Shown piece by piece: positions 9,626 through 18,792 of a DNA stretch of 64,000 nt. Source of the stretch: Sideroxydans lithotrophicus. GTDB taxonomy: Bacteria > Pseudomonadota > Gammaproteobacteria > Burkholderiales > Gallionellaceae. Position 1 is the stretch's first letter; the number at the start of each line of letters is the position of its first letter. Under the pieces are notes generated by a model. That model was not told the origin of the DNA, ran no database searches, and saw only the letters and a list, made by a program, of their open reading frames with translations. The stretch lies in the NCBI GenBank assembly GCA_020723185.1, contig DYJI01000002.1, positions 62,001 to 126,000 on the forward strand, read 5' to 3'. A program made the translations under genes and the position numbers.

Positions 9626-10311
9626 TGGCGTACCAGGACTTCCCGCTGGCTGTCTCGGCCATCGTCATCGACCTGGACGGCACCCTGCTGCATACCGCAC
9701 CGGAACTGGCCGAATCGGCCAACCGCATGTTGCGCGACATGGGCCGTCCACCCGTGTCGCAAGACCTGCTGATGAGCTATATCGGCAACGGCATCCACTG
9801 GCTGGTCAAGCGTGCGCTGACCGGCGACATGCATGCCGAACCGGATGCCGCGCTGTTCGACCAGGCATTGCCCATCTTCGAGCAGCATTACACCGCGCTG
9901 CTGCTGCAGAGCAAGCCGTTCCCCAATGTGATCAAAGGGCTCGATGCGATGAAAGCGGCGGGTTTCCGTCTCGGCTGCATCACCAACAAGGTCGAGCGCT
10001 ACACCACGCCTTTGCTCAAAGGCATCGGCATGGCACACTACTTCGACATCGTGCTGGCTGGTGACACACTGCCCGAGAAGAAGCCGCATCCACTGCCGTT
10101 GCTGCACGCGGCCAAGTTCTTCGGCTGTACCATCGAACATCTGCTGCTGGTCGGCGATTCGCTGAGTGATGCGCAGGCGGCACGTGCCGCAGGATGCCCC
10201 ATCATCTGCGTACCTTACGGCTACAATCACGGCGAGCCGGTGGAGACACTGAACGTGGATGCAGTCATTCCCGATCTCACCGGCGTGTTGCCACTCATCA
10301 AACCAAACTGA
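9625..10311 (+). CDS. gph: Phosphoglycolate phosphatase
   Basis: HAD-superfamily phosphatase that removes 2-phosphoglycolate from DNA repair or, in autotrophs, from RubisCO oxygenation. 228 residues. Motif I DLDGT at 16-20 carries the nucleophile Asp16 and acid/base Asp18; motif II is ITNK, the lysine motif III and motif IV GDSLSD follow in order. It overlaps the rpe stop by one base. Its own stop lies one base before the ATG of the trp leader peptide, which suggests that ribosomes leaving gph reinitiate there. Confidence 0.95.
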   Translation: MAYQDFPLAVSAIVIDLDGTLLHTAPELAESANRMLRDMGRPPVSQDLLMSYIGNGIHWLVKRALTGDMHAEPDAALFDQALPIFEQHYTALLLQSKPFPNVIKGLDAMKAAGFRLGCITNKVERYTTPLLKGIGMAHYFDIVLAGDTLPEKKPHPLPLLHAAKFFGCTIEHLLLVGDSLSDAQAARAAGCPIICVPYGYNHGEPVETLNVDAVIPDLTGVLPLIKPN

Positions 10312-10312
10312 C

Positions 10313-10360
10313 ATGACCCATACCGACCTCTTATTGCAGACGACCTGGTGGCGATGGTGA
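10313..10360 (+). CDS. trpL: trp operon leader peptide
   Basis: A 15-codon open frame between gph and trpE encodes MTHTDLLLQTTWWRW, with three tryptophans in the last four residues. Such a run directly ahead of trpE is the hallmark of a tryptophan-sensing leader peptide. No Shine-Dalgarno sequence is seen, but the ATG is one base after the gph stop, so reinitiation is the probable entry. The Trp codons (10346-10351 and 10355-10357) lie in the 5' arm of a possible RNA stem, and codons 5-7 can pair with the trpE ribosome-binding site. Too short for automatic gene calling. Confidence 0.82.
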   Translation: MTHTDLLLQTTWWRW

Positions 10361-10420
10361 TCCGGCATCACCGGACATCGCGTCCACCCATGGTCATCGC
10401 ACAACACTAGAGAGGTCTTT
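10325..10420 (+). promoter_or_regulatory. Candidate trp attenuator region
   Basis: Several mutually exclusive pairings are visible. GGTGG-CGATG (10347-10356, the Trp codons) can pair with CATCG (10376-10380) plus CCACC, enclosing a small hairpin TCCGG-catca-CCGGA (10361-10375). GACCTCT (10325-10331) is the exact complement of AGAGGTC (10411-10417), which includes the trpE ribosome-binding site AGAGAGG. There is no U-run after any stem, so a classic Rho-independent attenuator is not evident; control of trpE translation initiation fits better. Pairings are by eye, without energy calculation. Confidence 0.5.
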
Positions 10421-11908
10421 ATGCTGTCCCCTATCACTCAGGAAGAATTCAACGCATTAGCCGCACAAGGCTACAACCGCATCCCGCTGGTCGCCGAGAC
10501 CTTCGCCGATCTGGACACGCCGCTGTCACTGTATCTCAAGCTGGCCAACAAGCCGTTCAGCTATCTGCTCGAATCGGTGCAGGGCGGCGAACGCTTCGGT
10601 CGTTATTCCTTCATCGGCCTGCCGGCCGAGACACGCATCTCGGTGCGCGGCAACCAGGTCACACTGACCAACGCCAGTGGCGAGACGACGCAACAGGTCG
10701 AACATCCGCTCGACTTCATCAGCGACTACCAGAAGCGTTTCAAGGTCGCGCCGCTGTCCGGCCTGCCGCGCTTCACCGGCGGTCTGGCGGGTTACTTCGG
10801 CTACGACACCGTGCGCTACATAGAACCGCGCCTGGCCCGGACACGGAAGCCGGATACGCTGGGCACGCCCGACATCCTGCTGATGCTGACCGAACAACTG
10901 GCGGTGATCGACAACCTGTCCGGCAAGCTCACCTTCATCGTGTATGTCGATCCGGCACAGGACGACGCCTACCCGCTCGGGCGCGACCGTCTGCGCGAGT
11001 TGATCGGCATGATGCGCCTGCCGGCAGACATCCCGTTCGTACCGCCGGCACAACATGTCGAAGCCAAATCGGAATTCGGCGAAGCGGCCTTCAAGGCTGC
11101 GGTGGAGAAGTCCAAGCAATACATATTCGACGGCGACATCATGCAGGTGGTGCTGTCGCAACGCATGTCACAGCCCTTCCCGGCATCGCCGCTGTCGCTG
11201 TATCGCGCGCTACGCAGCATCAATCCTTCGCCCTACATGTTCTATTACGACATGGGCGACCATCACGTGGTCGGCTCCTCGCCGGAGATATTGGCGCGAC
11301 TGGAAGGTGACACCGTCACCGTGCGCCCGATTGCCGGAACCCGACCGCGCGGCAAGACCCCGCAACAGGATGCCGAACTGGCAACAGAACTGCTGGCCGA
11401 TCCAAAGGAACTGGCCGAGCATCTGATGCTGATCGACCTCGGTCGCAACGACATCGGCCGCGTGGCCGAACACGGCACGGTGAAGCTCACCGACAAGATG
11501 GTGATCGAGCGTTACTCGCATGTGATGCACATCGTTTCCAACGTCGAGGCGAAGCTGAAGCGAGGCCTGGATGCGATGGATGTGCTGAAAGCCACCTTCC
11601 CCGCCGGCACGGTCAGCGGCGCGGCCAAAGTGCGCGCGATGGAGATCATCGACGAACTGGAACCTTCCAAGCGCGGCATCTACGCCGGCGCAGTCGGTTA
11701 CCTCGGTTTCAACGGCGACATGGACGTCGCCATCGCCCTGCGCACCGCCGTGGTGAAGGACAAGATGCTCTACGTGCAGGCGGGTGCGGGCATCGTCGCC
11801 GACTCGGTGCCCGAGAGCGAATGGCAGGAGACGCAGAACAAGGCGCGCGCCGTGCTGCGCGCTGCGGAGATGGTGCTGGACGGGCTCGATGCCCAGGCCC
11901 ACCGCTAG
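10421..11908 (+). CDS. trpE: Anthranilate synthase component I
   Basis: Chorismate-binding subunit that, with TrpG, makes anthranilate, the committed step of tryptophan synthesis. 495 residues. The N-terminal segment [16 protein letters not shown] holds the LLES motif of tryptophan feedback inhibition; the C-terminal chorismate-binding domain shows [23 protein letters not shown] and the [15 protein letters not shown] end. The ribosome-binding site AGAGAGG is 5 bases before the ATG. Nine bases separate it from trpG. The upstream leader suggests attenuation-type control. Confidence 0.97.
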   Translation: MLSPITQEEFNALAAQGYNRIPLVAETFADLDTPLSLYLKLANKPFSYLLESVQGGERFGRYSFIGLPAETRISVRGNQVTLTNASGETTQQVEHPLDFISDYQKRFKVAPLSGLPRFTGGLAGYFGYDTVRYIEPRLARTRKPDTLGTPDILLMLTEQLAVIDNLSGKLTFIVYVDPAQDDAYPLGRDRLRELIGMMRLPADIPFVPPAQHVEAKSEFGEAAFKAAVEKSKQYIFDGDIMQVVLSQRMSQPFPASPLSLYRALRSINPSPYMFYYDMGDHHVVGSSPEILARLEGDTVTVRPIAGTRPRGKTPQQDAELATELLADPKELAEHLMLIDLGRNDIGRVAEHGTVKLTDKMVIERYSHVMHIVSNVEAKLKRGLDAMDVLKATFPAGTVSGAAKVRAMEIIDELEPSKRGIYAGAVGYLGFNGDMDVAIALRTAVVKDKMLYVQAGAGIVADSVPESEWQETQNKARAVLRAAEMVLDGLDAQAHR

Positions 11909-11917
11909 GAGGACACC

Positions 11918-12487
11918 ATGCTTTTGATGATAGACAACTACGACTCCTTCACCTACAACCTGGTGCAATACTTCGCCGAGCTCGGCGCGGATGTGGTGGT
12001 GAAGCGCAACGACGAGATCACGGTGGATGACATCGCGAAGATGAACCCGCAGCACCTGGTCGTCTCGCCCGGCCCCTGCACACCGAACGAGGCGGGCATC
12101 TCGGTCGCCGCGATCAAGACTTATGCGGGGAAGATACCGCTGCTCGGCGTGTGCCTCGGCCACCAGAGCATCGGCCAGGCCTTCGGCGGCAGGATCATCC
12201 ACGCCAAGACGCTGATGCACGGCAAGACCTCGCTGATCCACCACCACGGCACCAGCGTGTTCACCGGCCTGCCCTCGCCGTTCACTGCCACGCGCTATCA
12301 TTCGCTGGTGATCGAGCGCGAGACCATGCCCGACTGCCTGGAGATCACCGCCTGGACCGACGACGGCGAGATCATGGGCGTGCGCCACAAGACGCTGGCC
12401 GTGCACGGTGTGCAGTTCCACCCGGAATCCATCCTGACCGAGCACGGCCATGACATGTTGAAGAACTTCCTGGAGGGCAAACCATGA
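11918..12487 (+). CDS. trpG: Anthranilate synthase component II (glutamine amidotransferase)
   Basis: Class I glutamine amidotransferase supplying ammonia to TrpE; in many betaproteobacteria the same protein also serves aminodeoxychorismate synthase (PabA role). 189 residues. The catalytic triad is readable: Cys79 in GVCLGHQ, and His168 and Glu170 in QFHPES. An AGGAGG ribosome-binding site precedes the ATG at 11918. The stop overlaps the trpD ATG (ATGA), coupling the two. Confidence 0.96.
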   Translation: MLLMIDNYDSFTYNLVQYFAELGADVVVKRNDEITVDDIAKMNPQHLVVSPGPCTPNEAGISVAAIKTYAGKIPLLGVCLGHQSIGQAFGGRIIHAKTLMHGKTSLIHHHGTSVFTGLPSPFTATRYHSLVIERETMPDCLEITAWTDDGEIMGVRHKTLAVHGVQFHPESILTEHGHDMLKNFLEGKP

Positions 12488-13500
12488 AGCCGCAAGACGC
12501 ACTCAAGCGCATCATCGAGCACCGCGAGATCTTCCACGACGAGATGGTGTCGCTGATGCGGCAGATCATGGGCGGCGAAGTCACGCCCGTGATGATCGCG
12601 GCCATCATCACCGGGTTACGCGTGAAGAAGGAGACCATCGGCGAGATCGCCGGTGCGGCGCTGGTGATGCGCGAACTCTCTACCAAGGTGGATATCGCGG
12701 ACGACAACCGGCTGGTGGACACCTGCGGCACCGGCGGCGATGGTGCACACACCTTCAACATCTCCACCGCCTCGGCCTTCGTCGCGGCAGCCGCAGGGGC
12801 GAAGATCGCTAAGCACGGCGGGCGTTCGGTATCGTCTCAATCGGGCAGCGCCGACGTGCTGGAAGCGCTGGGCATCAACATCAACCTGACGCCGGAACAG
12901 ACCGCGAAGTGCATCAGCGAGGCCGGCTTCGGTTTCATGTTCGCCCCGAATTACCACAGCGCGATGAAGCATGCCGCGCCGGTGCGCAAGGAACTGGGCG
13001 TACGCACCCTGTTCAACATCCTCGGCCCTTTGACCAACCCCGCTGGCGCAAAACAGCAACTGCTCGGCGTGTTCCATCCCGACCTGGTCGGCATCCAGGC
13101 ACGCGTGCTGCAACGCCTGGGCAGCCAGCGCGTGATGGTGGTGCATGGCATGGACGGGCTGGACGAGATCACGCTGACCGGCGAAACCATGGTGGCAGAG
13201 CTGAAAGATGGCGAAGTGCGTGAGTACACCGTGCATCCCAAGCAGTTCGGCCTCTCCACCGCCTCGCTGGAAGAGATCCAGGCCAGCAACGTGCAGGCTT
13301 CGCGCGACATGATCCTCGACGTGCTGGACAACCAACCCGGCCCGGCGCTGGACATCGTGCTGATGAACGCGGGCGCTTCCGTCTACCTAGCCGGACTTTC
13401 CGACACGCTGCAGAACGGCGTGAAGAAAGCCGCCGAAGTCATCGCCAGCGGCGCGGCCAAGGCCAAGCTGGCGCAACTGATACAGGTGAGCAACGCCTGA
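12484..13500 (+). CDS. trpD: Anthranilate phosphoribosyltransferase
   Basis: Transfers the phosphoribosyl group of PRPP to anthranilate, second step of tryptophan synthesis. 338 residues. The PRPP-binding loop [14 protein letters not shown] lies near residues 80-93, and the anthranilate-site segment [18 protein letters not shown] follows. In most relatives trpC is the next gene; here it is replaced by a c-di-GMP phosphodiesterase gene six bases downstream, and trpC is found about 29 kb away. Confidence 0.97.
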   Translation: MKPQDALKRIIEHREIFHDEMVSLMRQIMGGEVTPVMIAAIITGLRVKKETIGEIAGAALVMRELSTKVDIADDNRLVDTCGTGGDGAHTFNISTASAFVAAAAGAKIAKHGGRSVSSQSGSADVLEALGININLTPEQTAKCISEAGFGFMFAPNYHSAMKHAAPVRKELGVRTLFNILGPLTNPAGAKQQLLGVFHPDLVGIQARVLQRLGSQRVMVVHGMDGLDEITLTGETMVAELKDGEVREYTVHPKQFGLSTASLEEIQASNVQASRDMILDVLDNQPGPALDIVLMNAGASVYLAGLSDTLQNGVKKAAEVIASGAAKAKLAQLIQVSNA

Positions 13501-13506
13501 GCGGCA

Positions 13507-15483
13507 ATGGATACGCTCGCACACAACCGGTCTGCATTGCGCAAAGCGGCCTGGCCGTTGCTGATGCTGGCAGCCTTGTTTTTGATCGTCTGGTTCGCCC
13601 CGCCGCAACATGCGTTCGAAGGCATCTCCAGATACCAGAGCATCCACCTGCCGGTCGAGACCGCCTCCCTCATCATCTCCATGCTGATCTTCGGCGTCGC
13701 CTGGAACGCCTATAGCAAGGAGCGCGCCGCCAACATCATCCTCCTCGCCTGCGCTTCGCTGGCGGTCGGCCTGATCGACTTCGCGCACATGCTGTCCTTC
13801 GCCGGCATGCCGGACTGGGTGACACCCGCAGGCCCCGAAAAGGCGATCAACTTCTGGCTGTCCGCACGATTCATCTTTGCCGCAGCCTTGCTGTCGGTCG
13901 CCTTGCGCCCGTGGCAACCGCTTGCGCGTCCGCACACCCGCTACACGATGCTGTCCGTTGCGATCCTTGTCAGCGCAGTGGTGTACTGGGTCGGCCTGTT
14001 CCACCAAGATGCGTTGCCGCGCACCTTCATCGCCGGTCTGGGGCTGACCACCTTCAAGATCGCGGCGGAATATGCCATCGTCGCGCTGCTGCTGGTCGCC
14101 GCCGTGTTGTTCTGGCGTCAGACGCAACGAGGCAAACCGCGCGAGGCAGTCGGTCTGTTCAGCGTGGCGGCCATCTCCATCCTCAGCGAGTTGAGTTTCA
14201 CGCTGTATTCCGATGTGACCGATGTGTTCAATCTGCTGGGGCATGTCTACAAGATCATCGCCTATGCCGTGCTCTATCGCACAGTGTTCGTCGGCAGCGT
14301 ACAGGAACCGTTCATGCGCGTGCGCGAGGCGGAGAATGCCCTGCAACACGCCAATCGCGCACTCAAAACACTGAGCGCGGGCAACAAGACACTGCTGCAC
14401 GCACACGAGGAACGCGCCCTGCTGGAAGCCATGTGCCGCGCAGCCGTGGAAAAAGGCGGCTATCTGCTGGCGTGGGTCGGTTATGTGCAGGATGACGCGA
14501 CGCACTCGATCAAACCCGAGGTCTGGCATGCCGTACAGCCCGGTTATGTGGAATCCCTACTGTCGACATGGCAGGACATCGCACTGAACAACGGCCCGTC
14601 AGGCCTGACGGTGCGCAGCGGGCAAGCCACCATCTGCCAGGACATCGCGACCGACCCTCTGTTTGCGCCCTGGCGGGACGTGGCGCTGCGATACGGCTAC
14701 CGTGCCAGCATCTCGCTCCCGCTGCACGACAACGGCAGCACCTTTGCGACGCTGTCGCTGTATGCCGCCTTGCCGGATGCATTCACGACCGACGAGATCG
14801 CGCTGCTGTCCGAGATGGGCGAGGATCTTTCATTTGGCATCCGCAATCTGCGCATGCGCGCCGAGCGCGACCAGGTCCTGCAGGAGAAGCAGAGTTTTCT
14901 GGAAAAGATACAGCAAGGGCTGCAGGACACGGTGCAGGCCATCGCCGCCACCGTGGAGATGCGCGACCCCTATACCGCCGGCCATCAGCGGCGCGTGGCC
15001 GACCTTGCCGCCGCCATCGCCGGCGAGATGGGGCTGCCCCATGAACAGATCTTCGCCATCCACCTCGCCGGAGTGGTGCACGACCTGGGCAAGATCTCCA
15101 TCCCGGCCGAGATACTCAGCAAACCCGCTCGCCTCAACGAGATCGAGTATTCCTTCATCAAGACTCATCCTCAGAGCGGCTATGACATCCTCAAGGACAT
15201 TGACTTCCAGTGGCCGGTGGCCGAGATGGTGTTGCAGCATCATGAACGCATGGACGGTTCCGGCTACCCGCAGGGACTGAAAGGTGAGCAGATCCTGCCG
15301 GGAGCGCGCATCATCGCCGTGGCCGACGTGCTCGAGGCTATGGCATCACACCGCCCCTACCGCACGGGACTCGGCATCGAGTCGGCACTGCAGGAGATAC
15401 GCGCGCATCGCGGCACGGCCTATGATGCCGACGTCGTGGATGCCGCGTTGCGACTCTTCACCGAAGGAAAATACCAACTCTAA
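13507..15483 (+). CDS. Membrane sensor c-di-GMP phosphodiesterase (MASE3-GAF-HD-GYP)
   Basis: 658-residue inner-membrane signalling protein. Residues ~15-265 form a MASE3-type sensor with several hydrophobic helices. A short coiled linker is followed by a GAF domain (~290-455) and a C-terminal HD-GYP domain. The metal-binding HD is His525-Asp526 (HDLGKI) and the GYP signature is at 586-588 in GSGYPQG with the HHERMDG segment before it, so hydrolysis of cyclic di-GMP is expected. No GGDEF or receiver domain is present. The ligand of the sensor is unknown. It begins six bases after trpD, an unusual place, without a good ribosome-binding site. Confidence 0.88.
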   Translation: MDTLAHNRSALRKAAWPLLMLAALFLIVWFAPPQHAFEGISRYQSIHLPVETASLIISMLIFGVAWNAYSKERAANIILLACASLAVGLIDFAHMLSFAGMPDWVTPAGPEKAINFWLSARFIFAAALLSVALRPWQPLARPHTRYTMLSVAILVSAVVYWVGLFHQDALPRTFIAGLGLTTFKIAAEYAIVALLLVAAVLFWRQTQRGKPREAVGLFSVAAISILSELSFTLYSDVTDVFNLLGHVYKIIAYAVLYRTVFVGSVQEPFMRVREAENALQHANRALKTLSAGNKTLLHAHEERALLEAMCRAAVEKGGYLLAWVGYVQDDATHSIKPEVWHAVQPGYVESLLSTWQDIALNNGPSGLTVRSGQATICQDIATDPLFAPWRDVALRYGYRASISLPLHDNGSTFATLSLYAALPDAFTTDEIALLSEMGEDLSFGIRNLRMRAERDQVLQEKQSFLEKIQQGLQDTVQAIAATVEMRDPYTAGHQRRVADLAAAIAGEMGLPHEQIFAIHLAGVVHDLGKISIPAEILSKPARLNEIEYSFIKTHPQSGYDILKDIDFQWPVAEMVLQHHERMDGSGYPQGLKGEQILPGARIIAVADVLEAMASHRPYRTGLGIESALQEIRAHRGTAYDADVVDAALRLFTEGKYQL

Positions 15484-15492
15484 ACAAGACAG

Positions 15493-17442
15493 ATGGTTTC
15501 AGTCCAGCATCAATTCCCGCCGCTCACCGGAGACGACGCCAGCGACATCCAGCACTGGATGGCGGCACTGTCGGACACCTTCGATCCGGATCAGATCGAC
15601 CTCATCCGGCAGGCCTGCGAATTCGCTGCCCCGCTCTACCGAGGCAGCACCGACATCACCGGCACACCGCTACTGCAGCACGCGCTGGGTTCGGCCTCCA
15701 TCCTGATCGGCCTCAATATGGATCACGAGGCCATCGCCGCCACCGCGCTGCATGCCGTGCCAGACTTCCTGAAGGACTCGCACATCCTGCTGCGCGAGCG
15801 CTTCGGCCCCAACATCGCGGGGCTGGTTGAGGGCATCTCGCGCATGGAACATGTGCGCCAGTTCAGCGAGGTGCGCGCTCAGCCAAGCACCGAAGAAGCC
15901 GCACAGCAGGTCGAGACGTTGCGCAAGATGCTGCTGGCGATGGTGGAAGACATCCGCGTGGTGTTGATCAAACTCGCCGAACGTACGCAGACGCTGCGCC
16001 ACCTCTCCCATGCCGATGCTGCGCTGCAACGGCAAGTCGCGCAGGAGACACAGAGCATCTTCGCCCCGCTGGCCAACCGCCTCGGCGTGTGGCAGATCAA
16101 GTGGGAACTGGAAGACCTGTCCACGCGCTATCTGGAACCTGTGCTGTATAAACAGGTCGCCAAGTCGCTGGATGAGAAGCGCGTCGATCGTGAGCGCTAC
16201 ATCACCGATCTGGTCGAGCAACTGCAGCAGACACTGAAAGATGCCGGCATCGACGGCGAAGTGACCGGCCGCCCCAAACATATCTACAGCATCATCAACA
16301 AGATGAAGCGCAAGCATCTGGCCTTCGAGGAGCTGTACGACGTGCGCGCCGTGCGTATCCTCGTGGATGACATAGAGCAGTGTTATGCCGCGCTGTCGCT
16401 GGTGCACGAACTGTGGCTGCCGATACAGAAAGAGTTCGACGATTACATCGCCAAACCCAAACCCAACGGCTACCGTTCGTTGCACACCGCTGTGCTCGGC
16501 CCGCGCCGCCTGTCGGTGGAGGTGCAGATCCGCACGCGACAGATGCACCACGATTCCGAACTCGGCGTCGCCGCCCACTGGCGCTACAAGGAGAACAGGA
16601 AATCCGAAGGCGGTCTGGACGAGAAAGTAGCCTGGTTGCGACAGGTTCTGGCGTGGAAAGCCGAACTGGCGGACAGCGGCGAGCTGCAGAAACAGCTCGG
16701 CAACGAACTGTTACAGGACCGCGTGTACGTGCTGACCCCGCAGGGCAAGGTGATCGATCTTCCCAGCGGTGCAACGCCGGTAGACTTTGCCTACGTTCTG
16801 CACACCGACCTGGGGCACCGCACGCGCGGTGCCAAGGTGGACGGCAACATCGTGCCGCTCAAACACAAATTGCAGACCGGCCAGCGCGTGGAGATCCTCA
16901 CCGTCAAACAGGGCGGCCCCAGCCGCGACTGGGCCAACCCGCAGCTCGGTTATCTGAAGAGCGCGCGGGCGCGCGCCAAGGTGCGACACTGGTTCTCGGA
17001 ACAGAACCTGGACGACAGCATCGCACAGGGACGCGCCTTGCTCGAACGCGAACTGCATCGCATCGGTGCCAACGACATCAATCTGGAAAAGCTCGCCCAG
17101 CAACTGCATTACAACAAGCCGGACGACCTGCACGCCGCCCTCGGCCGCGGCGACATCACACCGCGCCGGGTGAGCCTTGCAGTCGTCAAGGAATCGCCTG
17201 CACCGCGCAAGACGGCTACTCCAGCACCATCTAGCGGCCGCGCACCTCGTGTGCTGATCGAGGGCGTGAACAACCTGGCATTCAAACTGGCGCTTTGCTG
17301 CCATCCGGCCCCCCCGGCCTCCATCGTCGGCTACGTCACCCGTGACCGTGGCATCACCATCCACCGCCGCGACTGCCCGTTCATGCAACGCGTACCGGAA
17401 GAACGCGAGGACAGGCTGCTGAACGCGATGTGGTCGGACTGA
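15493..17442 (+). CDS. relA: RelA-type (p)ppGpp synthetase lacking the ACT domain
   Basis: 649 residues, about 95 shorter than usual RelA. Order: degenerate N-terminal hydrolase domain, in which the expected HD motif reads HAVPDF (His87 onward), so hydrolysis is unlikely; synthetase domain with RPKHIYSI and the EFDD (314-317) ExDD signature typical of monofunctional RelA; TGS domain (about 400-460); alpha-helical region; and the zinc-finger/RIS segment with CCHPAPP near the end. The protein stops exactly where the ACT (RRM) domain normally starts. Only nine bases separate the stop from the convergent glutaredoxin gene and no ACT remnant is readable. It should respond to amino-acid starvation on ribosomes, but regulation may differ. 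Confidence 0.9.
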   Translation: MVSVQHQFPPLTGDDASDIQHWMAALSDTFDPDQIDLIRQACEFAAPLYRGSTDITGTPLLQHALGSASILIGLNMDHEAIAATALHAVPDFLKDSHILLRERFGPNIAGLVEGISRMEHVRQFSEVRAQPSTEEAAQQVETLRKMLLAMVEDIRVVLIKLAERTQTLRHLSHADAALQRQVAQETQSIFAPLANRLGVWQIKWELEDLSTRYLEPVLYKQVAKSLDEKRVDRERYITDLVEQLQQTLKDAGIDGEVTGRPKHIYSIINKMKRKHLAFEELYDVRAVRILVDDIEQCYAALSLVHELWLPIQKEFDDYIAKPKPNGYRSLHTAVLGPRRLSVEVQIRTRQMHHDSELGVAAHWRYKENRKSEGGLDEKVAWLRQVLAWKAELADSGELQKQLGNELLQDRVYVLTPQGKVIDLPSGATPVDFAYVLHTDLGHRTRGAKVDGNIVPLKHKLQTGQRVEILTVKQGGPSRDWANPQLGYLKSARARAKVRHWFSEQNLDDSIAQGRALLERELHRIGANDINLEKLAQQLHYNKPDDLHAALGRGDITPRRVSLAVVKESPAPRKTATPAPSSGRAPRVLIEGVNNLAFKLALCCHPAPPASIVGYVTRDRGITIHRRDCPFMQRVPEEREDRLLNAMWSD

Positions 17443-17451
17443 GCCCCGCGC

Positions 17452-17673
17452 TCAGGACAGGAAGCGCGCTAGCATCTCGGTATCGAACGGCCAGCCGAGT
17501 TCATCCCCGTTGTCCAGCCGTTTCACTACCGGGATGCGTGTACCGTAGCATTCAAGTAGCGCATCGTCATCCACGATATCGACAAGTTCGGCTTCGACAC
17601 CTCGCTGTGCGAGCAAGACTGCTGCCTGCTCGCACAGATGGCAATGCGAAGTGCTGTAGAGAACCAGCTTCAT
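17452..17673 (-). CDS. Glutaredoxin-like protein (DUF836 family)
   Basis: 73-residue thioredoxin-fold protein: beta strand KLVLYST, then a CHLC redox motif (Cys11-Cys14) as in the DUF836/glutaredoxin-like family, and the cis-proline segment RIPVVKR. It probably acts as a small cytoplasmic thiol oxidoreductase; substrate is unknown. The ATG at 17673 overlaps the last base of the Old Yellow Enzyme stop, so it is the last gene of the pirin-YceI-OYE operon. An in-frame TTG three bases earlier is possible but less likely. Confidence 0.85.
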   Translation of the reverse strand: MKLVLYSTSHCHLCEQAAVLLAQRGVEAELVDIVDDDALLECYGTRIPVVKRLDNGDELGWPFDTEMLARFLS

Positions 17674-18740
17674 CAATAGTCGGTGTAACCCTTCTCGCCC
17701 GGCGTGTAGAACGTCGCCATGTCCGGCGGAGTAAGTTCGCCACCTTTCTGCAGCTTGTTCACCAGGTCCGGGTTGGAGATGAAGGGACGACCGAAGGCGA
17801 CCAGATCGCCTTTCTGCGCATCAAGGTCCGCATCGGCGCGTGCCGCATCGTAGCCGCCGGACAGAATGTACTTGCCCTTGAAGTTGGCGCGTATCTTCTG
17901 CTTCAGCTCGGGACTGACTTCCGGTGCGCCCATCGAACTATGGTCGACGATATGAATGTATACCAGACCGGTCTCGTTCAACGCCTCGACCAGACGCAGA
18001 TACAGCGCATCCATCTTCGCGTCCGGCTTCATGCCATTGAACACACCGTAGGGGGAGATGCGCATGCCGATGCGCTCCGCACCGATGGCGGCGGCGCTGG
18101 CTTTGGCGACTTCCACCACGAAGCGGATGCGGTTCTCAACGCTGCCACCCCACTGGTCGCTGCGCTGGTTGCTGGCGGTGTTGAGGAACTGGTCGATCAG
18201 GTAACCGTTGGCAGCGTGCAGCTCGACACCGTCGAAACCCGCCGCTATTGCGTTCCTGCATGCCTGGGCATATTCCGCTATGGCGGTGGCGATATCCTCC
18301 CCGCTCATCTCGGTCGGTACCGGATAAGGCTGCATGCCATCGCTATCCGTCCACATATCCCCGGCCAATGCCTGCGCGGATGGTGCGACGATCTTTGTTC
18401 CTTCATGCATGTTGGCCGGATGGCTGACGCGGCCGGTGTGCATCAGCTGCACGAATATCTTGCCGCCCCGTGCATGAACCGCATCGGTCACCCGTTTCCA
18501 TCCCTGTATCTGGGCATCCGAGAACATCCCCGAGATGCGTGCATAGCCCAGACCATTGGCGGAGGGTGACGTGCCTTCGGTGATGATGAGCCCCGCGTCT
18601 GCGCGCAATGCGTAATAGTTCTCCATCAGCTGGTTCGGCACGTTACCGGTGGCGCGCGAGCGCGTCATCGGTGCCATCACGATTCGGTTCCCGAGTTGCA
18701 GTTTGCCGAGGGTGGTCGGGGTGAACAATGCTTTCGTCAT
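17673..18740 (-). CDS. Old Yellow Enzyme family NADH:flavin oxidoreductase (alkene reductase)
   Basis: 355-residue FMN-dependent TIM-barrel ene-reductase of the NemA/N-ethylmaleimide reductase group. Readable features are NRIVMAPMTRSRA at the N-terminus, the HTGRVSHP loop, the GVELHAANGYLIDQFL substrate/FMN motif, and GRPFISNPDL near the C-terminus. It reduces activated double bonds in electrophilic compounds; the physiological substrate is not evident. Cotranscribed with yceI genes and a pirin, under a divergent LysR gene, which points to a response to reactive electrophiles or quinones. Confidence 0.92.
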   Translation of the reverse strand: MTKALFTPTTLGKLQLGNRIVMAPMTRSRATGNVPNQLMENYYALRADAGLIITEGTSPSANGLGYARISGMFSDAQIQGWKRVTDAVHARGGKIFVQLMHTGRVSHPANMHEGTKIVAPSAQALAGDMWTDSDGMQPYPVPTEMSGEDIATAIAEYAQACRNAIAAGFDGVELHAANGYLIDQFLNTASNQRSDQWGGSVENRIRFVVEVAKASAAAIGAERIGMRISPYGVFNGMKPDAKMDALYLRLVEALNETGLVYIHIVDHSSMGAPEVSPELKQKIRANFKGKYILSGGYDAARADADLDAQKGDLVAFGRPFISNPDLVNKLQKGGELTPPDMATFYTPGEKGYTDY

Positions 18741-18763
18741 TTCGTTTCCTTGTTGTCTGTTTA

Positions 18764-18784
18764 CCGCCGGCTCGGGGCCGGCGG
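18764..18784. repeat. GC-rich hairpin between OYE and yceI genes
   Basis: CCGCCGGC (18764-18771) and GCCGGCGG (18777-18784) make an 8-bp perfect stem with a 5-base loop in the 52-base gap between the two genes. No T-run follows on either strand, so it is not a normal terminator. It may protect or separate mRNA segments of the operon, or be a small palindromic repeat. Confidence 0.55.
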
Positions 18785-18792
18785 TCCCTACA

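Noticed and set aside
10361-10420. Classic Rho-independent attenuator before trpE
   Set aside because: Stems can be drawn but none is followed by a run of T, so a transcription terminator is not supported by the sequence.
17443-17673. Remnant of a RelA ACT domain downstream of the relA stop
   Set aside because: The sequence is fully used by the convergent glutaredoxin gene and no ACT-like peptide is readable in any plus-strand frame.
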